From Aptenodytes patagonicus (lineage: Eukaryota > Chordata > Aves > Sphenisciformes > Spheniscidae): a DNA stretch of 64,000 nucleotides. Shown here one piece after another: positions 1 through 13,900 of this stretch. A program made the translations under genes and the position numbers. The stretch's first letter is position 1. Every line of letters starts with the position of its first letter. The notes below the pieces were generated by a model. The model was given only the letters and a program-made list of their open reading frames with translations, was not told the origin of the DNA and made no database searches. The stretch spans positions 2,170,001-2,234,000 of the forward strand of contig NC_134961.1 in assembly GCF_965638725.1 (NCBI RefSeq). The letters are read 5' to 3'.

Positions 1-3000
1 TGGATGTCTCTGCTTCTGCCCTTTCTCTGCACTCAGCAGGGACGGGGGCATCCCTCCTAATTTGTTTTGGGGGAAACCAAGCGGCACGCTATCCCAGATG
101 TCAGGTGCGGCGCGGTGTTGCTGCTCCATTGGGAATGATTATTGCTTTTTCATCGTTAACTTGACCCTACGAAAACGTTGGCCGTGGTCAGTTTGCCGGC
201 CGCTCTCCCCGCATGCATGGCACGCCGCGGTCGCTCCGGCTTTCTGAAGGAGCCGGGCAGCCTTGCTTGGTGCCTGTGCACACAGGGGCGAGGCTTTCCA
301 TTTTAAAACCCAGCTGCGAGAGTCATGGCTGAGAAAGGTCTAGTTAGCATCTGTGACACCCAGGGACTTGGTAGAATAAACAGTCGTCTTTGGACACTGC
401 TCAATTATTGCTGGCATTTGGGATAAATTAATTTCTGCAGTAATGGCTTTAGGTTGAACTTACCGGAGCACAGAAAGGCTCTGTTGTACAGTCACTGCAC
501 TGGTTTTTGCACAGATTAATGGCTTGGTTGGTTTTTCCTCTTTTAGTCCAGCTGGAAGGTTTGCCCAAGCCCTTTGGAGGGAGAGGGAGGGACCTTTCAG
601 CAGCTTGCGTTTTGCACACACAACTAAGACGGCTGCTAGCTTATGTGATTAAAAAAACCTGCCTGCGTATCCCCAGAGGTGTGCCGAGGGACGGTGGCAG
701 GTTGGGGAGCCCAAGCGATACCCAACCAGGCTCTACCAGCCCTGCAGGAGCGTCTCGGAGGAGGGGACACCCTGCCCAGACCCCTCCCGGGGCCGTCCCG
801 GGGAGCCTGGCCTGGCTGCCCGTGAGCAGTTGTCTGGCCGGTCAGGGACTGCCAGGGAGGGGACAGGGCTCATGTGTATAGTTTATGTCTTCCCAAAAAT
901 TCACAGTTGGTTATGGTGTTCTTGCTGGCATCCACAGCATTGTCTGTACTGGTGATAAAGGTTTTAAACTAAATTTACCTGTCTCTGCTTAGCCGCAGCT
1001 CTTGGAGTCCTTGCTGTTGAGAAGCTTTATTGGAGACTCATTCTTAACTTTTTCCTTTTGCAAAAGGGAAGGAAAAAATTATTTATATCCCATTGACCCA
1101 CTCTAAAGCATTTCTTGGTGTTTATCTACTTTTAAATGAATGTTTTCACTGCCACAAGACCAGCTGCACACTGGATGATTACGGCTTCTGATCCTTCCTT
1201 GTGTATTAAGTAAGGATTTCCACGACACTTGGGTTACAAATTCATTGCAATTTGTCTGTAAAGTCCGCCACGCTGATTGGGAGGTATTCTCAGTGCTGCC
1301 CCAGGAGAAACAGGGTTTGCTCGATACTCTTGATGGTGTTTGCCTGTTTTATAATCACGACATGTCTTTAAATTTTTCAGTTATTAATTTGCCAGTTGCT
1401 CACAAAGACCTACATCAATTTCTCCTGAGGATCCTCTTGAAGGCGATGCAGCGTGACCAGCCCTTCATAGCTGGCTACTCGAGTTCACTGTGATATTGCA
1501 GCAAGTTAAATATTTGATGTGTATTCTCTCTTTTTTTTAATTTTTTTATTTTTATTCCAGCCCCGCGCTCTTCCCTCCTCCCAGCAGTCACTGGTCAGTG
1601 TGGCATTAGACCTGCAAATTTTTAAGACGACCTTTTAAGAAGTCCTAGACCTTTTTCTGGACTCGGCGGAGTTGATGACCTGTAGGAAAACAGAAGCATC
1701 TGGGGGGTGCTTTGGGGGAAAATGCAGCATTTTCAGTTAGACAATTGTGGCGTGGTGGCTTTGGCTGTACTAATGACAGTCACAAATGAAAGTCCGTCAC
1801 CGGGCTTGCTGGGTGAGGCACTGCGGTGGCGCGACGAGTGTTTCTGGTGGCTTGAGAGCCAGTGTTAGAATTTCCCGGTAGAGCAGAGCGTTCCTCTAGA
1901 GGTGCCAACAGATCAGGCATATCTCGCTCATCAGTCCGCCTCTGAGGACTCAAATGCCATCATTATTAGGAGAGTTGCAGAATGGAGCCACTCTGGCTTA
2001 ATTATGTCTATAGATGAAATAACAATCTGCCAAAAAGCAGCATTAGTCAGATAAGTAACAAAAGTCTACTCAATTTATCTTATTTTCTTATTTATATAAT
2101 GCATTGAGTGAAGGATTGGCCTTGGCTCGTCATCATTGTGCACCTCAAGTTTTGACTATTGACCTTATATATCACTTTGCAAATGGGTTGGTTGACTTCT
2201 TTTGAATTATAAATAAACTGAACCCAATTTAATTTAACTTAAAAAAAAAAAAAAAAAAAGAGAAAAGCTGAGGTGGCATTATACAGCGCATGTCTGTAAG
2301 CTGGGGGAACTGATTATATTTTTAATGTAGCTCAAATAATGTGCATTGGTTTTTGTTGTGGGTAGACTAACAGAAAGTGAGGTGGTGGATTCCGAGCTCC
2401 CACAAGCAGAAAACCTCATTTAAGAAATGAGGTGGCAAAAGCATCTTTGGCCAATCTGATTCACGCAAACTGTAAATGGCTTCAAGTGATAAGTAGAGTG
2501 TCCCTCGGAAGGGAAGCAAACTTGTCGTAAAAATGTGTCAGTCTCACTTGAGTACATTGATTTTTTTTTTTTTAAATTATTATTATTATTTATTTAATTT
2601 TTTTCCCCTTTGGGAAGAGATTTTTGAGTGTCACCTGGAATGTCTTCTGCCCCAGATGTGTGAATAAATTATGTTCTTCTCAAAGACACTGCAGATGCAA
2701 ACTGGAGATGTTGCTGCCAGCCTGCTGCAGCCTAGCCTTCGAGGAAGGTCACAGGAAAACTTGCTGATGGCTTGCTTTAATGTGGGGCGAGTCCCTTCGT
2801 CCCTCTGTCACGGGGCGAATCCCGGTTGTACCTTTTTGATACTTGTATAGGTGCAGTGAAGCTGTTAGTTGGGGGTTGGATCGTTAGAGCATCTCTGGAG
2901 GAGGACACTAGATTTGGACCAATAACCTAAAATGCAGTATTGGCTCTAGCATCACACTGAGAGCTGGAATCGCTCTCACCCCAGCACTAAGGGAGGATCG

Positions 3001-6000
3001 CCTTGGAAAGCTAAAGGAGGAAAAAGGCACGTGCTGCTCTTACTGCTGTAAGGTTTTGCTCAAATCTGCCGTTTTAAGGGGAGGCGACCCTTCTGGTCCC
3101 CCGCCCAGGTGTTAGGGCAGAGTCATCTTGAGAGTCTGCCACTGCAAAGTTGTCTCCTTTTCTCTAAGACAAAGACCTACACAAAGCCAAGAAGCTGCTG
3201 TGCTCACAGCAGTAAATCTTTATAGAGCCTTGTTCACTTGAGCTATTTAAAGCAATTTTCCTGAAATATTAATCTGTTTAAAGGGAAAGCCCAAGAGTAG
3301 CGTGAAATACATATCTCCCTTGTCTTTCTACCTTTTCCAGTGTGGCTTCCAGTTCCGTGCATCTGCTTGCCTGCTGCCTCCTCCATTGTGTTTTCGGTGT
3401 GCTGCTGCTTGTGCAGATGCCGTGCAGGGGCTTGGCGGAGCGGAGGGACGCCTTTCTCCGAGCAGTGAATTCCCACGGGGAAGGGGGACTGACAGCCTGA
3501 TACAAAGTAGTATCAAGTGCTGGAAGCAAATTGTCATTTCTCTTGGAGGGGTTTTACTCTTGCTGGTCACATCAGGTGTAATCTTTCAGGTGAAAGTCTG
3601 TAAGTTTGAACTAAGCTAAGATTGGGTGCGGGTTTTTTTCAGGTCACACTGACGCGAAGTGTGCTGTGCTCTGCGTGAGTAATTTGGAAGAGGTCAGAGT
3701 TTCCTATAACGCATCCTGCCTATTCCCATGGGAAAATGGCTTGCTTTCTTAGGTTTTCCTTATACCAATTGGCAAAAGAAATAAAGGTTTGAAATTCCCT
3801 GGAGTGTTGCCCGGGAGTGTGAAACCTGGCTCTGCGGAGGGGAATCGGGTGTCTGACATCAGGCTTGGTGACAGCAGATCGCTTTGCAGAGCGCCCTGTG
3901 CCAGGTCAGCTTGCCGCTCGAGAAGTGGGGTTGAGATGGCGTCAGCGTAAGTAGGAGTCTAAAGCAGGACTGGAAAAATAGCAGAGGAGTCGGCCTGAAT
4001 GCTAAATTAGAGAGAACAGCCCAGACTTGTTTTCCAAGCCTCATTCATTTTGTTGCATCATGCTAGATATTGGTCAGGAAAGAGATCAGTTGATATAAAA
4101 TAAGCTTTAAACAAGACTGTTTCCTTTTCCCCCGGTGCTGCGTGCCCCGAGGGCCAGGCGGGGTTGTGGAGGCAGCTGCTGGTGGCGAGTCGGCTGGTTT
4201 GCTGATGCTGCGTGTGCCGCAGGAGCATTGCGTGGGGTTTGTAGCAGCGCATCCCTTCCGGGGGATCAAAGCATGTTCTGGTGGAGAATAAATGTCAGTC
4301 TCGAAATGAGCTGTACTTGGTTGCAAGCAGAGGTGATGCTCAGGTGGGGGAAACCCTGTCAGCTACAGAAATTAAATTTTAAAAACTTCCCTTAACTTAC
4401 TGGCGTCTGAGCTGCCTGAAATGAAAAGGCAGAGGAGCAGCCCTGGAGCAGCACGGCCAGGGCACGCTCTGCCAGCGGCTGTCACGCTGCCAGCAGCCTC
4501 TGTGCAATGGTGGCATCTAGTGGCTGCTGCGGCCGGCAGGGCTGTGGCCCTCTGTCCCCGGGTCCCTGGGACGAGGGGGAAGCCAAGGCTGAGCTTGAGC
4601 TGTAGGCTGAGCCTAGGAAAGCAAGCTGGGCTGCTCGGCTTCCTTGCCTGCTGTAAATTGGGGGAGTGTGTATTGGGCTACAGCTCAGGAAACTGCTGTG
4701 TGGTGCTGGGACTGAAATAGTAAGGTGCCAGCTGTGAGGTGGCCAGCACCAGCGTTAGCTGCTGTGGCGAGTCCCGCGATTTTAAGGGCATTTGTGATTG
4801 ATGCAAGTTTTCTAGCCTCAGCGAGCCATGGCTGTCCTGCACAGCCATGGGAGAGCTGCGCTTGTGAGCGGCATCCTGCTCCGAGTACTAATCAGCTTAA
4901 AAAAACAGACACGCACAAAAAAAAAATGATGTTGCGTGCAAGCTTTAAAGGGAGTCCGTTTGAGCTGTCCTGATGCACTGTGTATGGAAGAGGGAAGCTG
5001 ACATTTTCTCCAGAATGTTGCAGTTGCGTGGGTTTTGTCCTTATCCGTGAGCTTGTAGGTAGATTTTTTTTTTTTTGCTCAAAAACCTTTTGTAAATTTA
5101 GCCCCTCATCCTAATTTGGATGTATGCAAGTTAAAAAGTGCATCGCTTTCCTCCAACCCATATTACCAGATACTGCTTAAATGCTGACGGTAGCCTAGAA
5201 TAAAGAGTCAAAACAGCTTTGCTTTTAACTCAAGTGTATGTGAATTCCTCAGGCCGGTTTCACGGCAGTACCGCAGGTGTGCAGTCCTCAGAAAGGCCTT
5301 CACCTCCAGCACTCTGATGCCAAGGAGAGAAGTTCTGCGCAAAGGCACAGGCTGCCCTGAGGCCAGGCAGCAAAACCAGTTGACTGGCAGCTGTCTGGAA
5401 ACGTGAAGAGAGAGATTTGGTACTTTCATTTCTCGGTGATCTTTGCCTTCGGTGTTTGACGTCAAGTGTGGCGGGCGGCAGGTGCCTGGAGAGTCTGCCA
5501 GAACCGCTCCATCGTGGTGAGCTCTGTTAATTTCCCGCACAAGCGATGGGCTGCCATCCCTGCCTGTCCCCTGGGAAGGGATATCTGCAGGGGCAGGTAC
5601 AACCATGCACCTCATGCTTCCTCCCTCCATCTCGCATGCCTTCTCTTCTGAGCATAGGCATCGCTGTGAAGGACGTGAAGAACTTCTACTTTGCCTATTT
5701 ATTTTCCCTGAGCATCTTTGGAGCGAGGAGCAGTTGCAGCAGGAGCTCAGGAAGTTTTCCAGTGCTGTTTTCTGGTGGTTTCCCACTTTGGTCATAGCCA
5801 TATTGTTCTGCCCAAAGGCTGGCGTTGCTCTGATTTAAAGTATGTGGTGTAGTTTCAGATGGGCATGGAGGGAACGGGTATTAGAAGCATTGCTCTGGTG
5901 ACTGAGTCATGTATGTTTGTGACAGGGAACGCATGTTCCCTCTGTAGGGGGTGTAGGCTGGGCAGTTCCTGAGCGTGGAGCCTAACAAGGGCATTTCTGG

Positions 6001-7915
6001 GTTTGTGTGTTTGGCGTTTCCATTAATGCGTTTTCTTCTCTTTCCAGTCCAGCTGAACCTCTCTCGCTTTTAAGAGCTGATAGTCGGGCAGCTTGTTTCA
6101 CCCCATGGCGGCATTTATGGAAGCGTGTGGCCTCTGTGCCCCGAAAAGGGTGTCGTTATTCCCCTCCTTGGTGCTTGCACACAACTGCTCCATCCATGCG
6201 CCTGGGCTGCTGGCACAGAGGATGCTGAGGACTTTCTGCTTGCAGGGAGCTCTTGTGCCTAACGAGAAATGGGGCAGTTCTGCGTGGAGCAGAGTCTCTG
6301 GGGATTTTGCATCTGAAACAGGGCAGTGGGCTTAATTAGCCCCTTCCCTAAGGGCCCGTCAGCCTGTGCCAGGGGATGATCCTGGTTCAGGAACTTGGGG
6401 GGGGAGATGTTTGGATGCTCCCTCCTGGTTGCGGAGCAGGCTTGCTCCCACTACTGCTCGCCATCCCTGGGGACGAGGGAGACTTATATCCACCTGAAAA
6501 TAAATACAGATCATTCACTTGGCTCTGGAGGAAGATAAAATGTAAACCGCCTATTTTCTGTGATAAAGCAGTGGAAATAGTTGGAATTTAAGATAATTAT
6601 CTTTATTGCTTTTTATAGCACCCTGTGAAGGCTGAAATCTAATTTGTTTTTCGCTAACAGGGAGCTCCTGCTGATGACTTAGAAAAATCCATTTGCTTTA
6701 TTGGCAAACTTGTCTGTTTGGTTATCAGGGCAGTATTCTCCTTGCAGGAAAGGGGAAATACAGGTCGTAACACAATGGTGGGTTTTTAATATAGATTCAA
6801 AGTTTGATATCTATTGGCAAGAGGAAAACCTAAAGTTGATCTAATCGGAGTGAAGCGACTCTGCTTTATTAAAGATGATTGTAAATTAGTTTATGCTTTA
6901 GTGGGTGTGCAGTAATGGTGCACGGTGCTTTGTTTAAGCAACTTCAATACTCTTGAAGCTTATTAACTGGAGCTTGCGGAGAAGCTGCTTTTCCTGGGCA
7001 CCTGGTGCCCCTTGGCTGTTCCCAAGCCCAGGCTTTGGGGAAGGAGGTGGGAGGTGCGGCGTGCCTCTTCCCTCCTGTGCCTGGGGCCATGGCAAGCAGC
7101 ACGTTCGGCTCGGTTTGGACGTGCTGCTTGCAAGTGGAGTTGCCCCTCTTCTAAACTTCTTCTCTGCCTGAATGTGAGAGACAGGCTCCCAGTTTTTAAC
7201 AAACTCTTTGTGTATCTGAAGATGCTGGGCACCCCCCGTGCGAATGAGTTGCTGGTCAGCACAGCCTGGTGGTGTGGTTGAGGGTCTTCTGCTGCTCTGG
7301 TACTATGGCTATGAAAAGCAGTTGTCTGTGCTGCACTCTCAGCTGTTGGTAAAGGGGGAGTGCTTTCTGCCTTATCTGACCCTGTACGATACTACACACC
7401 TGAGAGCTGCTCGGAAGAAGAAACAGGCTTTCAGTATCACCCGCCTCCCAAAATGTCCTTTGAATGTTTCGGGCAGTGATGTTTGTTGAGAGGTGATGGC
7501 TCTGCAGGCTGACTTAGCAGAGATGCTTCTAAACTGTTCGTCTCTCTGGCGCACCCCCCCAAAAGTCTGTAACTTAATGCTGTCACTTGGGATAATGCTA
7601 CAGACCGCTGAATCTCCTACAGCTTGAGTCCTAACAGCTTTTATCCAACCATGGAGAAGTAAGAAGCAACCTAGGGGTTAACTATATTTTTAGGGAGGAG
7701 GGAGAGAGCTCCGCAAGAGTGGGGTTTGCCTTGAAGCAGAGGTCTATTTCTAACAAGTCTCTGTAGCCCTCCGCAAACACGCAATACAGCAAGGGGGAGA
7801 AAACATCACTTTCTGTAAATGTCAAGTGATAGATCTGGGTGGGCAGAGCAGATTTCTTGTCTGTCTCTGAAGACCTGCTTGGTGTTTGCTCAGCTTTTTA
7901 TTGTTTTCCTTTCAG
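1..7915 (+). other. RAB40C intron 1 (3' part), no gene seen
   Basis: AT-richer intronic sequence ending at the acceptor AG 7914-7915. Short open frames here show no protein family and no splice context. It holds an AATAAA followed by a 19-A run (2212-2259) and simple T-rich stretches near 1531 and 2562. I see no LINE, LTR or RNA gene. Confidence 0.75.
2212..2259 (+). repeat. AATAAA followed by 19-A homopolymer
   Basis: AATAAA lies at 2212-2217 and an uninterrupted run of 19 A at 2241-2259, 23 bases downstream. This spacing resembles a polyadenylated transcript end. No target-site duplication or coding remnant was recognised upstream, so it is listed only as a simple repeat. Confidence 0.6.
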
Positions 7916-10900
7916 GAATTGACTACAAGACCACTACTATCTTGTTGGACGGCAGAAGGGTCAAGCTGGAACTCTGGTGAGTGAGCTTTGGCTGCGAGCG
8001 CAGGACCGGTGACAGGGGCGGTAGTGCTGCTAGTGGGATGCTGTACCGAGCTGTGGAGAGTGCAGAGCATCCCCAGGCGTGCAGTGAGGCTTGAGTTCTT
8101 ACCAGTGAGTTATTCTAGCAAACCAGCTCCCTTTCTGTTAATAGAGTAGCACAAACAGCATGCTGTTCTTTGCTGGAAGAGTCTGATTTCAGTCTTTGTC
8201 CGTCATACCCGACTGTGTTCCCATACAGCTCTCAATCACTGAGGGAACAGTATTATTTTGGAAGTAATACTGGATTTTCCTGAAATCCTAGGATGAGAAA
8301 TACAGCCGAGAGAATAGGCAAAGAGGAGAAAAAAATGGGTGAAGCTCTTAGCCCCTACAGAAGCTGGATATTTCTCAATGACTTGAGTAGAAAATTAAAA
8401 CAAGAGCAGTGAATAGACCTCACAGTTAGTGTCAGTATGGTAAACCCCTGGAGAGCAGGACTTACTGGAGTGACCTGACACTGGGATGGAGACGGGAGAA
8501 CGCTGCATGGGAGGGGTGACCCCTGCCTTATCTGTCAGCACTGGAGGGAGACCTGGAGTCCTTCTGGCCGAGCTTTGTCTGAGGTTTAACCTGCTGAGAA
8601 GCTGCCACAGCAATCCTCTAGATGAAAGGGGAAGGACAGGTAGCCTGCCCCTGTTCTAGGTTTCACCCAGATCTAGTAGGGAATGACACGGGCCCTAAAA
8701 CATGAAGTTAAATAGCTCCTTTACCAACGCTTGTATCAGGTAACAGGAATGTTAGTAATCTGTGTGAATTGTTAAATAGGAATGAACGCCATGTTCTCAA
8801 CCTCCAGCAGCATATAGTTTCACAGTTTAATTATACCCCTGCTCTCTGAAGCTGAATGTCCTAATTTTTCTTAAAAAAGAATAGAAGCAGCTAATTTGTC
8901 TCTTCTACCTTGTACGTTTATATGTGCTGCTTATATTCTTTTGTCTCTCTTGTAAGATGTCTGTTCTAACATTTCAGCCCCAAGTGTGTGGTTACTTATT
9001 GCTTCCCTCCGGAAACCCTCTTCTTTTTATGCTGTAATTCTTGAGCTGGAGAACCAGCACGGAACCTGAAAAGCTGGTAGCATCGGTTTATGATGCCTTA
9101 ATGTAATCTTTTACCATTACTTTCCTCATACAACCCAATATTTGATTGTCGGGGGAGAAAGAGCACAGACTGTTAGATTAACATCCATGACCAATAGTAT
9201 GAACCTTGAAAGCTTTAGATCTGAAAGAATGACTGTCCTGAACTTGAGGTCACTGCCTTTTTCATATAGCTGGAGCAAATCTGGGGCTGAGGGATTCATC
9301 AGGTTTCTCAGTGGTCGTTAATGTGTCTTTTATGCTGGCCCAGTGAACAGATATGACAAACATAATAACGTGTCTCTGATTACCCTGACGCATTTCAGAA
9401 TATACCGGTTAAATCAGTGTGCTGGGCTCTGGCTGACTGTCCCAGATGTTCCTGCAGGCACTGAGAGGTGCTGGTAATGTAGTCAAACTTATTTACACCA
9501 TGTCAAGAGTTGCAGTCAGGACAAGTGATAGTGACTGAATAGCCCCTTATTGTCACAGTGGGCTAGAAATGCCGTTCCTTAGTCCTGTTCCTGAGCTCTC
9601 TGTAGGGTATGACCAACCAGGTCTGTCGGAGATCTGGGTATAAAGAGACTTCCTTTCATTTTTGGTTAAAACGTGTTTGGAAAAATAAGTGAAACTAGAC
9701 AGTGGAAGACAATTCCTCCCATCTTGAGTGGTTATGTTCATTTTACAATAGGTTAGCTGTTCTCCATGACTAGGAGACGTCTGTGGTCTCACTCTCACTT
9801 TGAACTCCCGTGGACTGTGGGGAACTAGAGCGAAAATCCTTTGCCCAAGGGAGTAAAATGACTTACATCCTCGTACGTCATAAGGTAGTGCTGAAGCTGA
9901 GTTTTGGGTTGTACCTTCTCTGTGGGAAGCACGATGACAGCGAGGACCTCTGGAGTGTGTCTGACTGTAAGGAAAGGTGGTGATGCACCCATTGATTCTT
10001 CCCAAAAAACACCGTGCAGAGCCGTTTGGATACCATGCATGTTCTAAAGATCTGACAAGATCAACACTGATTTACTTACTTATTTTAGGTCCAATAGGAG
10101 ATGTGCAGTATGGGATTCGATTCTCCAAATTTTATAGCTGTAACTTTCCTTTGTTGCAGGGACACATCAGGGCAAGGAAGATTTTGCACCATTTTCAGAT
10201 CCTACTCTAGAGGAGCCCAGGTAAGTGCTGCTCGCAGTGCTTTGATGGGACACACTTGCTTTTCATTTAGGCTGAATACTTTTCAGGCATTATCTTTCAT
10301 GCCGTAGTAAAGAGCTCTGAAGAGGAACACATCAGGCATCAAAAGGATGGGATCTGTGTAAATGCCGAGAGGCGCTGCACATCACGTCGTCTTGCTGCCT
10401 GCTATTCTGTTTTCATGAAATAATGGGAGAGAGGGGAGTAAATGACAGACTTTCCTAGACCGCTACAGAAAAGGTCTGTTACAGATTATGTTCACTATTA
10501 GTTTCTAGAGAAGGGCTGAGAAGATGGGGTTATAGAGGACAAGGCAATTCTAGCTCTAGATCTGCCTTAGCTTTAATGTGGGAGCTCGTACTTTCTGAGG
10601 TTTGTCAAATTTGTTTAAATACGACACTGGCTTTCCCAATGGAGTTCTTCCAGTCTGTGTTGCCTTCAAGTCAGTTCCAAAAATAGGGTGGCTCCTACTT
10701 GCATGTTTGATGCAGACTTGAAACTAGAGCAGCTCATTTGGATCGTAAAGTATGTTCCTTAAAACATGAGACAGAGCATTACGTTTTGAGTTCCTCCTTT
10801 GGGCCCTGCTCCAGAATAGCATCTAGATTCTGAACAGCAGAAAAATCTTGTGCTCCTCTGAAAAATTGCTGTTAGTTAACAGTGCTTTCTTACAGTTTTA

Positions 10901-13900
10901 TACTCATCCTTTTAGTAATGTGACAGGGTCCCTGCAGGATAGTCTTCCTAAGTTAAGTGAACCATTGTGTTTTCCCTTTTGTTTCCAAATTGGAAAACTT
11001 TGGAGAAAATTCCTCCTCTCTTAGACACTAAGAGTCGGAAGCTATATATCAACCTGCTGACTGTGCCAGTATCCTGGCAGCTTCCCTGCCTTTGGGAAAC
11101 TTTGCCACTTTTATTCAAGCTCTTACCCCTATTGCTCTTGGCTTTTTGCTCCTTGTAGCTGTAGACGTTTGCTTTGCTAACTGGTAAAATCCGTCATGCT
11201 CTGTTTCTGTAAGACTTCCTGCAAATTCACTTGTGCTGTAGACATGAGAGCGCTTCACCTGGGATGTGCTGTTGATATCTCCTCCGGTGTCTCGTTTATT
11301 CTTGTTTGTGCACATCTCTGCTGTTGTGGGGTGGCTTTGAGGCAACTCCTTTGAAGCAGAGGCCAATTTCCTGGTGCTTGCAGAAGTGCAAGGCAAGGAG
11401 TGTTGGAGCGTGCCTTCTGCAGTGGAAGAGCACGGGATCTCCCATTCGCATGCTCGGTCCAATGTGTGAGTTTATCTTTAAGCTTACCTCTGCCCTTACT
11501 ACATTTCAGAAAAATCTGGAGCTCCAATCCTAATATAACCTGTGGGCTTGAGACCATGTCGCTTCCCTCACCCGTTATAAATGAACAGAATCGGTCAGTG
11601 TGGTTTTCTGATGACCACATAACTTAGCTTTGGTCAGTCTTTTTCTGAGACGTGCTGTGTCAGATGCCTGAATCAAACTGGGAATAGAAAGTGGCAGGCT
11701 TCCCAACTAATGTGTCCAGAAATATCATTTGAGATCTTTTACTCCGGTCTGCAGCATGACCTGCTTTTCCAAACTGCTGTACAGAAGACTTTCTCCCCTT
11801 CGTGTAGACTGTGAGCTCCTCAGAGCAAGTGCTGTGTCTCCACAGGGCTGCACCCAGCAGAGCCTGCACCCACATGCCAGAACTCGTAGCTGCTGCCGCC
11901 ATACAGCGAACTGGGGCAGACAGGAAAGGTGAAATAAGTAGTGATGGGAATACTTGAATTGGATGGAGAGGCAGGTACACACCTGTCTAGAAACTGCCGT
12001 GGAGCTGTAAGGCACTTGCACAGTGCAGCCTTTGGGTTCCTGCAGCCTGTTCTCCCTAGACGCTGTGTTTGACACTGGATGCCATAAGGTGTCATGTATC
12101 TGGCTGACCTTAAGTTTGAAACTGAAGATTGCTTTTATCTTCCTTTCTCAAAATGAAGTTCTTGACCTTCTTTGCTTTGGAGGCAACATGTTGCCCTTCT
12201 GCTGTCTTTATCAGTATTGCTTTAGGAACTCTCACCTGAACATCTGCAAGGCTTGCCTCATCCATCTTATCTGCTTACCCCTCCCAAGGAATCTGTCTGA
12301 GAGACGTTCGCAATAAACCTCATCAGCCAGGCAGAGGGACCTTTAATGTGAATGCTTTATTGCCGAATGCTGGGGTACGGAGCTTACTTAGGCAGCAAGG
12401 TGTAGCTTACGCCTTGACCTCAAGCCTGTATTCTGCTTGTGCAACAAATCCCTTTTCCAAAGGACTGTTGTGATGCCTCAGTCCTCATCTGCCAAAACAG
12501 TCAACCTTTACCCTTAGAAACAACAAAACAGCCCTAAACAGCAAGCCTGCCCAGCAGGAGGAGGGGTAGTTCCCAAGGGAAATTATCTCCACTGCCCTCT
12601 GAAAGTGTTCTTGAGACGAGCACAGTGAAAAGTGGGTGCCTCTTGAAGGCTGGTAGCTAGAGTCCTTGTGCACCAGGTGTACACCTTGTTCTCCAGGTGG
12701 CTTGGAGTAAAACTTAGATTGGTTTCAGCATCAGGTGATGGGCTCCCATGTGGCGATACAGCAATATTCCTGCATTAGCAGGAATACAGATATTGTCTCA
12801 AATAACTCACCGCATCTTTCAATGGAAGAGGAAAGCATCTTAATTTAAACTCTTAATGGTTAACCGAAGCAAGAGGACTGTTTGTTTTGAGTAACAAATG
12901 CCTGTGTGACTGCAAGAATGGACTTCAACACCTCCAGTTATTTTCAGTATGCAGAAGCTAACTTCTTCTGGCACAGCCTTAGCATAAAGACAACTTAACC
13001 CAGTGTGGTCTCGGGGGGAAAGAGATAAAATGCTCTCGAGTTCTCTTATTTCTTCAAGATGTATTTAATGCTGCGTGCTGTACTGACTTCTTTGCTTCAG
13101 CTGTCTGCTTTCCTCTCTTGGTATCATCAGACTTCAAGATTTCTGCTGTAGGAAGCCTGATGCAAATCCAGTTGGAGGCAAGAGAAACAGCTTTTTTTAA
13201 CCTAACAAGCCAAAAGCTCAGGAAGACTAAATACAGCAGAGAAGCCGAGACACCAGGGTGGGAAAAGCTCTGTTTAAAGTGCAGGGTGATACTTGTACAA
13301 GAACAGCTTGGTATAAACTGGCCACGAGCACCTTCACACTGAAAATTAGCAGAAGGTTCTCACTGAGTAGAGGAGCAAGACTCTGGACTGAGCTTCCCGT
13401 AAGGAGCACGAGGGGAGCTTGAAGAATGAGTTTCCAAAGAGGACTTGGACAGGTTGGCTGTGAGAGGAGGAGGCTGGCCTCAGCAACCTGACAGCCCTTA
13501 CATGGGTGACTGAGAACAGGGTGAGTCTATCTGAATAGCCAGTGCTTGAGAGAATACTTGGTATGAAAAGTGCCTTCGGGTAAGGGATGCACACCTGACT
13601 TTCCCACACACACCTTACTGTTTCTCAAGTGTAGTGGTAAGAATTGAATCTTCTGAAGTAAACCCTGGAGAGGTTGCAAAGTGGAAAAACAGTCTCCAAA
13701 TAGGAAGCAGACCTTCTCGGGAGTTTTCCTTTCCCCCACAGCACAGCCTCATGCTTTGCTCAGTCCGGACTTCAGGCTAGTCCCTCCCAGTGAAAGGACT
13801 CAATGCCTTCCCCAATTTAGACTCCACACCACTTGCCTAGGTACATAGCCATGTGGCTTTCATGTTTGGCAGGAACTCCTTCCTCTTGAAAACATCTAAA

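Noticed and set aside
5640-5760. Possible exon-like stretch (VKNFYFAYLF) in RAB40C intron 1
   Set aside because: It does not match the expected P-loop exon of RAB40C, lacks convincing splice borders, and resembles no family I know.
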